Shown in pieces: positions 1-8,127 of a stretch of 64,000 nt of DNA (the first letter of the stretch is position 1; the number at the start of each line of letters is the position of its first letter). The DNA lies in assembly GCF_040026395.1 (NCBI RefSeq), contig NZ_CP157278.1:682001-746000 (forward strand), written 5' to 3'. The position numbers and the translations under genes are program-made. The notes under the pieces are model-generated. The model was given only the letters and a program-made list of their open reading frames with translations. It did no database searches and was not told the DNA's origin. The stretch is from Pedobacter lusitanus. Lineage in GTDB: Bacteria; Bacteroidota; Bacteroidia; Sphingobacteriales; Sphingobacteriaceae.

Positions 1-2875
1 CATTTAAGGCATCTTCAATTTGCCCTCTCAAATCCCGGTAAGATTTATCTATACTTATTTTCCCCAGTTTGTCTACCCCGAACTCTGAAGAAAGCGCATT
101 GGTCAGGCCCTTGAAAAGTGAAATTCTTTCTGTCAGATCAAATCCAAAATCAGATATAACTGCATCTATTGATTTGACTACAAACATCCACCGCAGTGTA
201 CTCAAATCATAATCAAATGCCTGATCCAGAAATCTGAGATATGCTTTGCTGTCCAGATAAAAAATTGATTCAATCTGACTGATGTTAGCACTCCCATAAC
301 GTTCCAGTTCTCTCACATACGGATCAATCTGAACCCGCCAGATATGACCATTTAACAGCGCATTATCCAGATAGGTATTGACAAGCTGCGAAACTAATGC
401 TATATCATTTGCCCCATTGGTTAAATGAAAACGAATCCTGAGATGCGTTTTCGGATCTTCATAACGCATAAAAAAATATTCGTCTATTAAACCCTGGTTT
501 TGCAATTGATTACACAGCGGATACAATACTTCTTTTAATATTTTATCTGACGTATTTAATCCGCAGTATACTTTATAATAGAGCCATTCTGATCCGAAAG
601 CATAAGATCTTGGTTGTACAGATTCATTATCTGGTTCAATAACAAATCTTTGTGTTTTAATAGCTTTATATGTTTCTTGATGATGCAGTAAGGAAGCCAC
701 ATATTGATTGGCATATAATTCACCCTGCTCATCTTTAAGGAAATCAGGAGAAACAGGCAGCAGATATTCACGCAGCACGATTTTCTCTTTTTTACCGGCT
801 GTATTTAACAGGGTCTTTACAGATAAAATATTCTCCAGATCTACTAATAATTCATTATCTCCGTCAACAAGTATAATCAGTGCAGGCAAGTTCCATTTTT
901 TTCTAAAATCACTTACTGCAGCAGGCAGCAGATGATCGTCCTGATTATACAAATTATCTAAATCAGTCCTGGACAAACCCCAGGTAGCTGCAAACAAAAC
1001 TGTATTTTTAAAAGTCAGCCTTGGCAAAAAGGCAAATTCAATAGATAAATTTCCCCAGTTAAAATAAGTGCCTACACATTGTTGCTGTGTTTGTATATCA
1101 CATAAAAACTCATAAATAGGCAAAGTCCTGAAAGATGAATTATGTGCACTCGTTAACCTTGGAATAATTCTTTTATTTAATCTTTTACTTCTCAAATAGA
1201 CTATTCCGTCAGTTACAGAGACTAAAATATCATCAAGTAAAATGGTATACTCTTCAGATTTAGAGGATTGTGCCAAATAAGGAATTTCGTACTCATGATA
1301 AGAGGGGCGCAGTAATATATTGCCTACTCTATTTTCAGGCAGATGGACAACTTCACAGAAAATAACATCTGGATTAGCATTCGTTTCATGTTCAATGATT
1401 GATTCGATAGTCTGATTCATCGCTGCTGAACCATGGCCAAATCTACCAAAGAAATTTCCTGCACTGGGCCCTCCCACTCCTTCAATACTGATATCAAGAT
1501 TTTCATGTTGAATCTGTCTGAAAACTACAGATGTGGAAGACGGAAATTCACTTAAATAACTTTTGAAGGTGGAAATTTCTTCTGTTTTAATACTTATTTC
1601 ATATAATCCTGCCTTATTAGCATCCATCAATCTGGAAAAGATCCATCGCTGCAAAGGATCCCAGACAATTTGGTTAACCTGCTCAGAAACTGATGTATGG
1701 TTGAGTTTTACATGATCGGTTAAAGGGGAAATATGCTGGTTACTAATTACGCCGTACCCAATGCCTATTTCGGGATCCAAGACATTAAATAAAGGGATTT
1801 CCTGGGTATCGTATCGTTCAGCAAATGACCTTGCAAAGGTTGTCATCTTAGTTCTTTTACTTGGATTGCAGATTTTACTTAAAACTTCTACTGCTTCCAA
1901 AAGCTGGTTTTGGATAGTACTATCTAAACCACCTTTAATAATTTCTTTTGTTAAATCTGTTTGAAACAACTTGTTTTCATCGAATTCAATTTCCATTGTC
2001 CTGATCAGTTCAATAAGCTGATGATACACTTCTACTGAATTATCGACCCTCAAATCTATTTCTTTCAAGACCAGATTAATATCAATTAATTTAGTTAAAA
2101 CTGATTTTAAGATTGGCGATCGTTTTTCATTGACTATTCTTGAAAAAACATCAATAACCTGATACACATATTCTTTGCCAGTAATCATAGGTTCCAGCTC
2201 ACTCACCAATAACTGATTATCTATGAGTTCATTGATGTAAGCTTTGGCCGTTCTTTTTTTAACACCTTCTTTTTCGAGTAATGTGACAAGATCCGGAAAA
2301 CTGCATCCGTTTTTAGCATGTAACATCACAGCTTCAAGATATACTGAGGAATCTGCACTACTTAATTTGTGCTGACGAAGCCCGAAAATATATTCATATT
2401 CAGCATATCTGATCTGTTTTCCAACATAGTAATGACTTGAATTGGGAAAGTATTTCAAATTAGTCCTTATTGTGTCTTTTTTGCCTAATTCCGCAATCAG
2501 ATCACAAAGATATTGCATGTCCAAACGAGTCTTCCTTTCTGATTCTCCGAGGACTATCGTTTCTGCTTTATCTGTCCAGGAGACAGTTGCACAGCCGGAG
2601 AAAAGGCCAAATGGAGTACTTCTTGTACTCATTCTAAGATAATACTTTGTCAGTGATTGTATGATTTTAATTCTTTTAGGATCGGAAAGTGCTAATCCGG
2701 GCAATAGTTCTGCCTGTTGATGGAGCACAGGAGAAGCCAGATATAATGCTTCCATAAAAGATCTATTATTAATCAGCCCGGCCGCTTCCTGCTCAGTTGT
2801 TCCGGAAATGAAAGGTAGAGCCGGAGTCCTCAGAACGACATTATTTGCGAAAGAAAAATTAGATTTTGAAATCAT
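1..2875 (-). CDS. lanB: Class I lanthipeptide dehydratase LanB (partial, 3' end outside window)
   Basis: An uninterrupted reading frame of about 958 codons runs from an ATG at 2875 off the left edge, so the C-terminus is missing. LanB enzymes dehydrate Ser/Thr of a precursor peptide by tRNA-dependent glutamylation followed by glutamate elimination. The N-terminal signature RSTPFGLFSG lies near residue 80-90. A SpaB_C/thiopeptide-type elimination domain begins near residue 760 (SEWLYYKVYCG) and contains RYEDPKTHLRIRFH near residue 805. The start ATG overlaps the lanC stop as ATGA, so the two are probably translationally coupled. Glutamylation and elimination domains appear to be in one chain. 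The family call is firm from motifs; the natural substrates are inferred from the adjacent precursors. Confidence 0.93.
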   Translation of the reverse strand, partial: MISKSNFSFANNVVLRTPALPFISGTTEQEAAGLINNRSFMEALYLASPVLHQQAELLPGLALSDPKRIKIIQSLTKYYLRMSTRSTPFGLFSGCATVSWTDKAETIVLGESERKTRLDMQYLCDLIAELGKKDTIRTNLKYFPNSSHYYVGKQIRYAEYEYIFGLRQHKLSSADSSVYLEAVMLHAKNGCSFPDLVTLLEKEGVKKRTAKAYINELIDNQLLVSELEPMITGKEYVYQVIDVFSRIVNEKRSPILKSVLTKLIDINLVLKEIDLRVDNSVEVYHQLIELIRTMEIEFDENKLFQTDLTKEIIKGGLDSTIQNQLLEAVEVLSKICNPSKRTKMTTFARSFAERYDTQEIPLFNVLDPEIGIGYGVISNQHISPLTDHVKLNHTSVSEQVNQIVWDPLQRWIFSRLMDANKAGLYEISIKTEEISTFKSYLSEFPSSTSVVFRQIQHENLDISIEGVGGPSAGNFFGRFGHGSAAMNQTIESIIEHETNANPDVIFCEVVHLPENRVGNILLRPSYHEYEIPYLAQSSKSEEYTILLDDILVSVTDGIVYLRSKRLNKRIIPRLTSAHNSSFRTLPIYEFLCDIQTQQQCVGTYFNWGNLSIEFAFLPRLTFKNTVLFAATWGLSRTDLDNLYNQDDHLLPAAVSDFRKKWNLPALIILVDGDNELLVDLENILSVKTLLNTAGKKEKIVLREYLLPVSPDFLKDEQGELYANQYVASLLHHQETYKAIKTQRFVIEPDNESVQPRSYAFGSEWLYYKVYCGLNTSDKILKEVLYPLCNQLQNQGLIDEYFFMRYEDPKTHLRIRFHLTNGANDIALVSQLVNTYLDNALLNGHIWRVQIDPYVRELERYGSANISQIESIFYLDSKAYLRFLDQAFDYDLSTLRWMFVVKSIDAVISDFGFDLTERISLFKGLTNALSSEFGVDKLGKISIDKSYRDLRGQIEDALN

Positions 2876-4023
2876 ATAAATAAAAATTTAGACCAGGTTA
2901 AATTTTCAGGATAAAGAGATGAAAGCAATACCAGGCCAGTACCAACTACTCCATCCAATAAAGAGTTGATGTTTTCTTTCGTATTAAGATTTTGATCTAG
3001 CTCTCTGTTAGCCAATACCAGAGTTTCGGCAATCCAGAACTCGTATGCTTTCAGGTAATTATCTTCTTGAGATTGTGTATAAAGATTTAAATAAAGGTAG
3101 GCAAGCCCTGAAGATCCGTGGCAGAAAGCGCTATCCCTGACCCCGGTTGAAATTTCATTCTTCCTGCTTAAAGTTGCCATTCCGAAGATATGTCCATAAT
3201 CAACATATTCCTTTTTGTCCAGTATCCGGCCAGCTTTATAAAATAACATGACCTGATTTAAATCACCATAACACCAGGCAAGTCTGTTACTTAAAGTATA
3301 CTCCTGTGTGATACGATCATAACCAAGCGGAAAAAATGAATAATGCCCATGCTCAGCCTCCATGTTAATTTTTGACTGAAGGACATATTGTATACATTTT
3401 ATAATAGCTGAATATAAGCCACTGATACTTTTGTTTTTTTCATAGACATCTAACAGAACACTTAACATCCCTGACATACCATGTGCTAATCCAAAATCAA
3501 AATTTTCTTTTTGACGATCAGGAAACGAATTGATAAAAGCCACCCGGTTAAAATCAATGTTAATGGCTTTACTGATTAATAGCTCAGTGAGTTCATTGAT
3601 ATAAACTTCAGTACTGGTGTCATCCGATTGACTGAAATAATGTAAAATGCCAATTGTTCCGTAGAGATTATCAATAAAGTCACAATCGATCCATTTTTTT
3701 GCCTGTATAAAAATAGGTTCATGAATTTCATTAACCACAATTGATTGAAAAAAATCAAGCTTTTCTTCAGATTTAAAATGTGATATTACACTTAAGAGTC
3801 CGGTTATCCCGCCAGCATAACTCAGATCAATTTCATCTTCAGTAAAATATGCTGTTACAATTTCGTTAAACAGCTCTTCAATTTTATCTTTATCAATACC
3901 ACCAGTATTGTTCAAAAAAGAATAAGAATAAAAGACTAAGACTCCAAGTTTACCATTCACTAAACTTAAATCAGCTGACTGATTTCTCTCTAACAGCTTG
4001 TGTATACTGTTAACCGTATTCAT
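2872..4023 (-). CDS. lanC: Lanthionine synthetase C family cyclase (LanC)
   Basis: LanC is a zinc enzyme that adds Cys thiols to dehydrated Ser/Thr to make thioether rings. All expected elements are visible: GLAHGMSGM, then the zinc-ligand motifs WCYGD and CHGSSGL; counted from the upstream ATG at 4041 these are Cys257, Cys307 and His308. I place the start at the ATG at 4023 (383 residues) because AGGGGACC lies about 7 nt upstream of it; the ATG at 4041 (389 residues) has no such site. The gene follows the two precursor genes and its stop overlaps the lanB start by 4 nt, so lanA-lanA-lanC-lanB looks like one operon. Confidence 0.93.
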   Translation of the reverse strand: MNTVNSIHKLLERNQSADLSLVNGKLGVLVFYSYSFLNNTGGIDKDKIEELFNEIVTAYFTEDEIDLSYAGGITGLLSVISHFKSEEKLDFFQSIVVNEIHEPIFIQAKKWIDCDFIDNLYGTIGILHYFSQSDDTSTEVYINELTELLISKAINIDFNRVAFINSFPDRQKENFDFGLAHGMSGMLSVLLDVYEKNKSISGLYSAIIKCIQYVLQSKINMEAEHGHYSFFPLGYDRITQEYTLSNRLAWCYGDLNQVMLFYKAGRILDKKEYVDYGHIFGMATLSRKNEISTGVRDSAFCHGSSGLAYLYLNLYTQSQEDNYLKAYEFWIAETLVLANRELDQNLNTKENINSLLDGVVGTGLVLLSSLYPENLTWSKFLFI

Positions 4024-4054
4024 GATTGGTCCCCTTGTCATTATAGTAGTGATC

Positions 4055-4234
4055 TTAAAAATTATTGTGAATTGTTAAGACTACGACAGTACCAGGAGTT
4101 CCAGTGGTCATCATTGTAGTATCGAAGGTTTCACGTGCCTGAGGTCTGCCACCTGCAATATATTTCATCTGCTCAGTGTTAAGTTTGACAATAGTTCTTT
4201 TATTAAGGTTGAGGAGTGATTTTGGCGTTTTCAT
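4055..4234 (-). CDS. Lanthipeptide precursor peptide 1, cysteine-free core
   Basis: This is a 59-residue peptide with a Bacteroidota-type class I leader (LNKRTIVKL, ending in IAGG at residue 29) and a 30-residue predicted core. The core has eight Thr, no Ser and no Cys, so it can be dehydrated but cannot form a lanthionine ring by itself. The frame is open upstream to 4294, but that extension is read through an intercistronic palindrome and has an unlike composition. The ATG at 4234 aligns the leader with the sister precursor, so I chose it. It lies 31 nt before lanC. Cleavage after Gly-Gly is inferred. Confidence 0.82.
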   Translation of the reverse strand: MKTPKSLLNLNKRTIVKLNTEQMKYIAGGRPQARETFDTTMMTTGTPGTVVVLTIHNNF

Positions 4235-4267
4235 GATTCTCTTGGTTAGGTTGTTATTAAACAAAAT

Positions 4268-4299
4268 CAAGAACAGGAACTTTAAAGTTCCCATTCTTG
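4268..4299 (-). terminator. Intercistronic inverted repeat between the two precursors
   Basis: A perfect 16-bp palindrome, GGAACTTTAAAGTTCC (4276-4291), is extended by CAAGAA/TTCTTG arms after a CA:CA mismatch. On the minus strand it lies just after the lanA2 stop and is followed by a weakly T-rich stretch. It could be a partial terminator or RNA stabiliser that sets the precursor-to-enzyme ratio. Confidence 0.6.
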
Positions 4300-4309
4300 T
4301 AAAAAGGTA

Positions 4310-4495
4310 CTAGGCAGTAGTAGTTGGTTGAGTTGGTTGAGTTGGTTCAGTAGGTTTGATAGTACAAGAAGAACTTTTGAATACACATACATCTCCAAGA
4401 GCTGCTTTACCACCAGCAATTTGGTCTAAAGATTTGTCATCTAATTTTGCGATAGTTTTTTTGTTCAGTTTCATGTTTAGTTTTGAATTTTTCAT
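4310..4495 (-). CDS. lanA: Lanthipeptide precursor peptide 2, two Cys and Thr-Pro tail
   Basis: This is a 61-residue peptide. Leader residues 1-29 contain LNKKTIAKLDD and end in QIAGG, the double-glycine type. The 32-residue core has Cys at core positions 8 and 15, three Ser at 12-14, and a C-terminal run of PT-E/Q repeats ending in three Thr. It is the first gene of the lan operon. A TAnnTTTG-like promoter box lies about 96 nt upstream and a conserved 23-nt element about 25 nt upstream of the ATG. The call rests on the leader plus adjacent lanC and lanB. The antimicrobial role of the product is inferred. Confidence 0.88.
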   Translation of the reverse strand: MKNSKLNMKLNKKTIAKLDDKSLDQIAGGKAALGDVCVFKSSSCTIKPTEPTQPTQPTTTA

Positions 4496-4520
4496 GTTGT
4501 TTGGTTTTGTTTTTTTTATG

Positions 4521-4543
4521 CCTACTCTATTTAAGTTTTTCGG
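4521..4543 (-). promoter_or_regulatory. Conserved 23-nt leader element, copy A
   Basis: The plus strand reads CCTACTCTATT, 5 nt, TTTTCGG. The same 18 fixed bases recur upstream of the two small Cys peptides at 38830-38853 and 39225-39247. This copy ends 25 nt before the ATG of lanthipeptide precursor 2. The position fits a 5' leader or regulator site; the role is unknown. Confidence 0.7.
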
Positions 4544-4590
4544 CTTTCACTTTTTTTTTCTTCAAACAAATTATTCGTTTGTTTATGATT

Positions 4591-4598
4591 CAAAAGTA
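4591..4598 (-). promoter_or_regulatory. Candidate Bacteroidota -7 promoter box for the lan operon
   Basis: The minus strand reads TACTTTTG, matching the TAnnTTTG box of Bacteroidota promoters, about 96 nt upstream of the lanA2 ATG. I do not see a convincing TTTG -33 element at the usual spacing. A short inverted repeat (AAACAAA/TTTGTTT, 4564-4584) lies just downstream in the leader. Confidence 0.4.
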
Positions 4599-4701
4599 TA
4601 GCTAGCCAAAAAAAATATGAAAAATAATACACCAAACGGAGGATTGTATATATGAAACCTGATTAAGAGAAGTATAATATTTATTGGACATACGACATAC
4701 C

Positions 4702-4780
4702 TTGTGACAGGAGTCACAAAACACAAAAGTCTAATAATCAATGAAATGAGGCGAAATGTGATGTTTCAGATATCATCACA
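4702..4780. promoter_or_regulatory. Two TGTGA/TCACA inverted repeats between araC-type gene and lan operon
   Basis: Site one (4702-4719) is TTGTGAC-AGGA-GTCACAA, which has the TGTGA-N6-TCACA spacing of CRP/FNR-family operators. Site two (4757-4780) is TGTGATG-N10-CATCACA. Both lie between the regulator's stop and the lan promoter region. Neither is followed by a T-run, so operators are more likely than terminators. The binding protein is unknown. Confidence 0.5.
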
Positions 4781-4827
4781 CAGCGAATAGGTCCAGAAAA
4801 TACAGGAGCCAGCTGAAGAAAGAGATA

Positions 4828-5820
4828 CTATCTTTTCACTTTACCTGGTGAAATTGCAAATTTCTTCCGGAAAGCGGTACTAAAATGCTGGACAGATGAA
4901 TAACCGAGTTCATAAGCAATGGACTTAATAGGCTTGTCTTCAAACAGTAACTCTTTCGCATAATTTAGCTTGTAATCACTTAAATAACCAAATATACTGT
5001 TATCAAACAGCCCTTTAAAACCCTGCTTAAGTTTAAATTCGTTAATGCCACAGATTTTTGCAAGCTGGGCAACTGTAGGCGGCTGGTGAATATGCTGAAC
5101 CAGATAATCTCTGGCAAAATAAATACAGTCCTTGTCATAAGCAGATTGCAGAGGTATATTCTTTTTTTTCGTGATTGCGGCTTCAAAAGCTTCGGCCTGC
5201 AGGACAAGTAATTCTACACATTTTGATTGCAGAAACATCAGTTTTAATCCTTCTGCGTAGTTACAGTTGAGTATACTTTGTACACAATCACGCATCGCCA
5301 ATGAGATTGGCAGGCTTTGTTCCGCTATTTGCGCATAACGTCCACCATCTATACGATCGGCTAATTCCTGAAGTGCCCGGCAAGAATTGTCGGATAGTTG
5401 CAGAAATTTCTCTTTTGCAAAATGCACCTCAAAGAAGCGGTAGTTGCGTCCGGTATCGTATTCACCTGTCCCATCGAGTTCAGGCATATAGATAATATTC
5501 TGCTGGTTGGAATTAAAAATATACTTCTGGTTATTGACCTGATTATAGATTGTACCATTACCAGACAAGGTAAAACGCAATTTAACCATATCCGGCACAT
5601 CGTTGGTAGGTTTGAAATACAGTTGGTGTTGCTTGAATATCACATCACCATAAACGATGTAAATATCCGGAGTAGTAATCTGTACCAATTCCGCGTCGCT
5701 AAAAGAAAAGCTATACTTTTCCCTGGTTTCTGTCAACAATTGTTCCTTCAAAGAAAACTGTTCAAATTTGCCACCTACCCTTTTCCAGCTCCTATCATTC
5801 TTGCCAACATTGATTCCCAT
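4828..5820 (-). CDS. AraC-family transcriptional regulator
   Basis: This is a 330-residue protein with a C-terminal AraC/XylS double helix-turn-helix (about residues 225-328), including YLVQHIHQPPTVAQLAKICG and the closing GYSSVQHFSTAFRKKFAISP. The N-terminal part lacks an obvious cupin signature and resembles PchR-like sensors of siderophores or small molecules. It lies immediately upstream of the lan operon on the same strand, separated by about 330 nt that hold two inverted repeats. It could therefore be the operon's regulator, but there is no direct evidence. The start is the ATG at 5820. Confidence 0.88.
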   Translation of the reverse strand: MGINVGKNDRSWKRVGGKFEQFSLKEQLLTETREKYSFSFSDAELVQITTPDIYIVYGDVIFKQHQLYFKPTNDVPDMVKLRFTLSGNGTIYNQVNNQKYIFNSNQQNIIYMPELDGTGEYDTGRNYRFFEVHFAKEKFLQLSDNSCRALQELADRIDGGRYAQIAEQSLPISLAMRDCVQSILNCNYAEGLKLMFLQSKCVELLVLQAEAFEAAITKKKNIPLQSAYDKDCIYFARDYLVQHIHQPPTVAQLAKICGINEFKLKQGFKGLFDNSIFGYLSDYKLNYAKELLFEDKPIKSIAYELGYSSVQHFSTAFRKKFAISPGKVKR

Positions 5821-5980
5821 AAGGACAATTATGATAAAAAAAAAGGAACAATGCTAAAACGGTTTTTAAATAATCCGTTTTATATAAAAGGAAATCCGTA
5901 TTGTGTAAATAAATCCGATAGCTATTTCTTCTTTTTGTCCGGATATTCTATTAAGCACTACTAAAACAAAATCACGATTA

Positions 5981-6340
5981 ATGTCTGAAATAGTACGCAA
6001 AAATATTATAAAGCTTCGCCAGATCCGGGGAATAAGCCAGGTACAACTAGCCGCAAAATTAAACATATCTGCTCCGGCTTTATCCAAGATAGAAACAGGT
6101 GTTACTATTTTAACGCTGGACAGACTCATGGAAATAGCAAGGGCATTAGGTACTACCGCAAGTGAACTTATAGGGGAAACCGAAAAATTCCTACCCAACA
6201 AATATGTAGAAGAAATCAAAGTACTTAAAGAAGTGATCAATAATAAGGACGCTGAAATTCTGATACTCCACAAAAAACTGCTTAGTTTATATGAGGATAG
6301 TATCAGACTAAGAAAAATTACTGAATGTATCTCAGCATAG
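5981..6340 (+). CDS. XRE-family helix-turn-helix regulator
   Basis: This is a 119-residue protein. Residues 6-60 form a Cro/C1-type HTH (IIKLRQIRGISQVQLAAKLN, then SAPALSKIETG). A C-terminal helical stretch of about 45 residues with heptad-like Leu/Ile (EEIKVLKEVINNKDAEI) could form a short coiled coil for dimerisation. It is divergent from the AraC gene, with 160 nt between the starts. The target is unknown. No toxin partner is adjacent, so an antitoxin role is not supported. Confidence 0.85.
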   Translation: MSEIVRKNIIKLRQIRGISQVQLAAKLNISAPALSKIETGVTILTLDRLMEIARALGTTASELIGETEKFLPNKYVEEIKVLKEVINNKDAEILILHKKLLSLYEDSIRLRKITECISA

Positions 6341-6343
6341 CTA

Positions 6344-6952
6344 TCAGATATCATCTTTACTTTCATAGATAAAATTAACATTGTACCAGCCCATGAGGTC
6401 ACTGGTATTAGTCATCTGAGCAAGAGATTCGAAATTAGCGCGCCCGGAAATAAACACATTTTTAAATAATGTTATACCATGTTCAGTACCCAAAGCGAAA
6501 GATGTATAAGGAGTATTTGACCTGTTGAATATATAGAAAGTCATTTTGTAGCTCAGGCATTTTTTAGATTTAACACCATACACTTCCCAGAAATCAGCAT
6601 ACCTGTTATGACATAATAGCGTATCTCCATTCAATTTATACCTGATGATGTCTGATTCTACTTTGTTAGGTAAAAGCGATAATGTATCCTTAGATTTAAA
6701 AATAAGATGATCCGGCGGGGTAAAATTCTTCACCCTGTCATTCCATAAGCTCTCGGGAGTATAATCTTTGGATACTTCTGTGCCACCTCCCGGTCCTCCC
6801 TTATAAACCTTGAATTCTGAAACTTCCATCTTTCCAGTGTACGAAAATGTAGGTTGAGCAACAGGGTCTATAATTGCAGGCTTATCAGACTTTTTGCAGG
6901 AAAACATCAAACTTAATGACAATAAGGAGACTGATAACAGAATATTTTTCAT
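6344..6952 (-). CDS. Hypothetical lipoprotein
   Basis: This is a 202-residue protein with a type II signal peptide (MKNILLSVSLLSLSLMFSC; lipid Cys at 19), so it is probably anchored in the outer or inner membrane. The mature part is rich in beta-type sequence and I do not recognise a family. It is convergent with the XRE gene: the stops are 3 nt apart, with no room for a separate terminator. No motif suggests an enzymatic role. Confidence 0.75.
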   Translation of the reverse strand: MKNILLSVSLLSLSLMFSCKKSDKPAIIDPVAQPTFSYTGKMEVSEFKVYKGGPGGGTEVSKDYTPESLWNDRVKNFTPPDHLIFKSKDTLSLLPNKVESDIIRYKLNGDTLLCHNRYADFWEVYGVKSKKCLSYKMTFYIFNRSNTPYTSFALGTEHGITLFKNVFISGRANFESLAQMTNTSDLMGWYNVNFIYESKDDI

Positions 6953-7161
6953 CGGGATTATTTCTAAATTATCATGTTTACCAAAAGTACAATTTATTTT
7001 CCCGTAGAGATATTTTAAAACATTATATTATTGTTATTTTATTTATTTTTAAATACACAATCGCAAAAAGCCAAAGGAAAAGAAAAATGAATTGTCCGGC
7101 ATATCAAATTAAAAACTATAAATAATTCTCTGCGTTATTAGAGAAGATAAAATCAAACATC

Positions 7162-7746
7162 ATGAAAATAACCATCTGTTATCTTACAATTTGTGCAGCT
7201 GTATTTGTATTGTATGGGTGTAATAGTAATAAGGACTCCAAGGATGCTGCTGATAGTGTAAACAGGGTTAAAGACAGAACGCTGAACGTCATGGCCAGAG
7301 GTACACTGGGTACAGATTTACCTGATGCAAATTTTGCCACAAAAACCGCAGCAAGAGGTCTGGCAGAAGTTGAACTGGGTAAACTTGTGCTAACAGATTC
7401 AGCAAGTACACAGCTAAAAGATTTCGCGAAAATTATGATCAGTGATTACAATAAGATAAATAAAGAATTAGCAGTGATAGCCCGGAAGAAAAACATTTCA
7501 CTTCCCCTGGTACCGGACGATGAAGACCAGAAAAAAATAGATGAACTACATCATAAAGCGGGAGAAGATTTCGACGATACTTACTTAGAGGCTGTAGCTG
7601 ATGCGCAAAAAAAAGCACTTCAACTCATGCAGGATGAATCAAAGAACAGTAAAGATCCGGATATTAAATTTTTTGCAGCCAGAACTATTCCAGTCATTCA
7701 ATCGCATTTAGACATGATAAATAAAATTCATCCCAAAAACAGATAG
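7162..7746 (+). CDS. DUF4142 domain lipoprotein
   Basis: This is a 194-residue lipoprotein with lipobox VLYGC (Cys20). The mature part (about 50-190) matches the DUF4142 pattern, a ferritin-like four-helix bundle with AEVELGKLVLTDSAS early and IPVIQSHLDMINKI at the end. DUF4142 proteins are common periplasmic proteins in Bacteroidota and proteobacteria. Their function is not established; a stress or metal role has been proposed by analogy with ferritin-like folds. A second family member lies at 20419-20979. Confidence 0.88.
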   Translation: MKITICYLTICAAVFVLYGCNSNKDSKDAADSVNRVKDRTLNVMARGTLGTDLPDANFATKTAARGLAEVELGKLVLTDSASTQLKDFAKIMISDYNKINKELAVIARKKNISLPLVPDDEDQKKIDELHHKAGEDFDDTYLEAVADAQKKALQLMQDESKNSKDPDIKFFAARTIPVIQSHLDMINKIHPKNR

Positions 7747-7774
7747 AGTTTAGCTCCTACTGATGTCTTTTAAC

Positions 7775-7886
7775 TTATACCGCAAAAGCATTCATAAATT
7801 TGGTCAGAAACTCTCTTGTACTCTCATTTGTGAGATTATCTTCTTTATGAAAAAGCTTTTCATTTCCTCCAACATAAGCTTCTGAT
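7775..7886 (-). pseudogene. Remnant: C-terminus of an NAD(P)H-dependent FMN reductase-like gene
   Basis: An open frame of about 36 codons with no start reads AYVGGNEKLFHKEDNLTNES, then TREFLTKFMNAFAV, then a stop. This resembles the extreme C-terminus of NADPH-dependent FMN/quinone reductases (LTDE-type, then KFLDAF). An in-frame TAA lies immediately upstream at 7887-7889 and the rest of the gene is absent. The rest of the interval 7747-8127 shows nothing recognisable. Confidence 0.5.
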
Positions 7887-8127
7887 TATTGCATTGTAGG
7901 AGAATTTAAAAATACAAGTGACTGCTGTAAATGGTAACTAACACAAAAAGAATAATTATGTATCAATGTATTTTTTTTGGATTTTTCATTCGATTCTATT
8001 TTAGCTTATAATTACAACTCTTTTATGCCGAATTTGAACAGATTAAAAAGGATAGGGTCGAAAATGCGTCCCCCACGTCATCCAACAGGAGGTTTTCACT
8101 TAGTACAAGCAACTGCTTACCTCGAAA

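Noticed and set aside
1321..1334. A 14-nt match (TGCCTACTCTATTT) to the leader element inside lanB.
   Set aside because: It is inside the LanB coding sequence and lacks the TTTTCGG half at the right spacing, so it is probably chance.
4235..4294. 20-residue N-terminal extension of precursor 1.
   Set aside because: It is read through a palindrome, does not align with the sister leader, and the ATG at 4234 gives a normal leader length.
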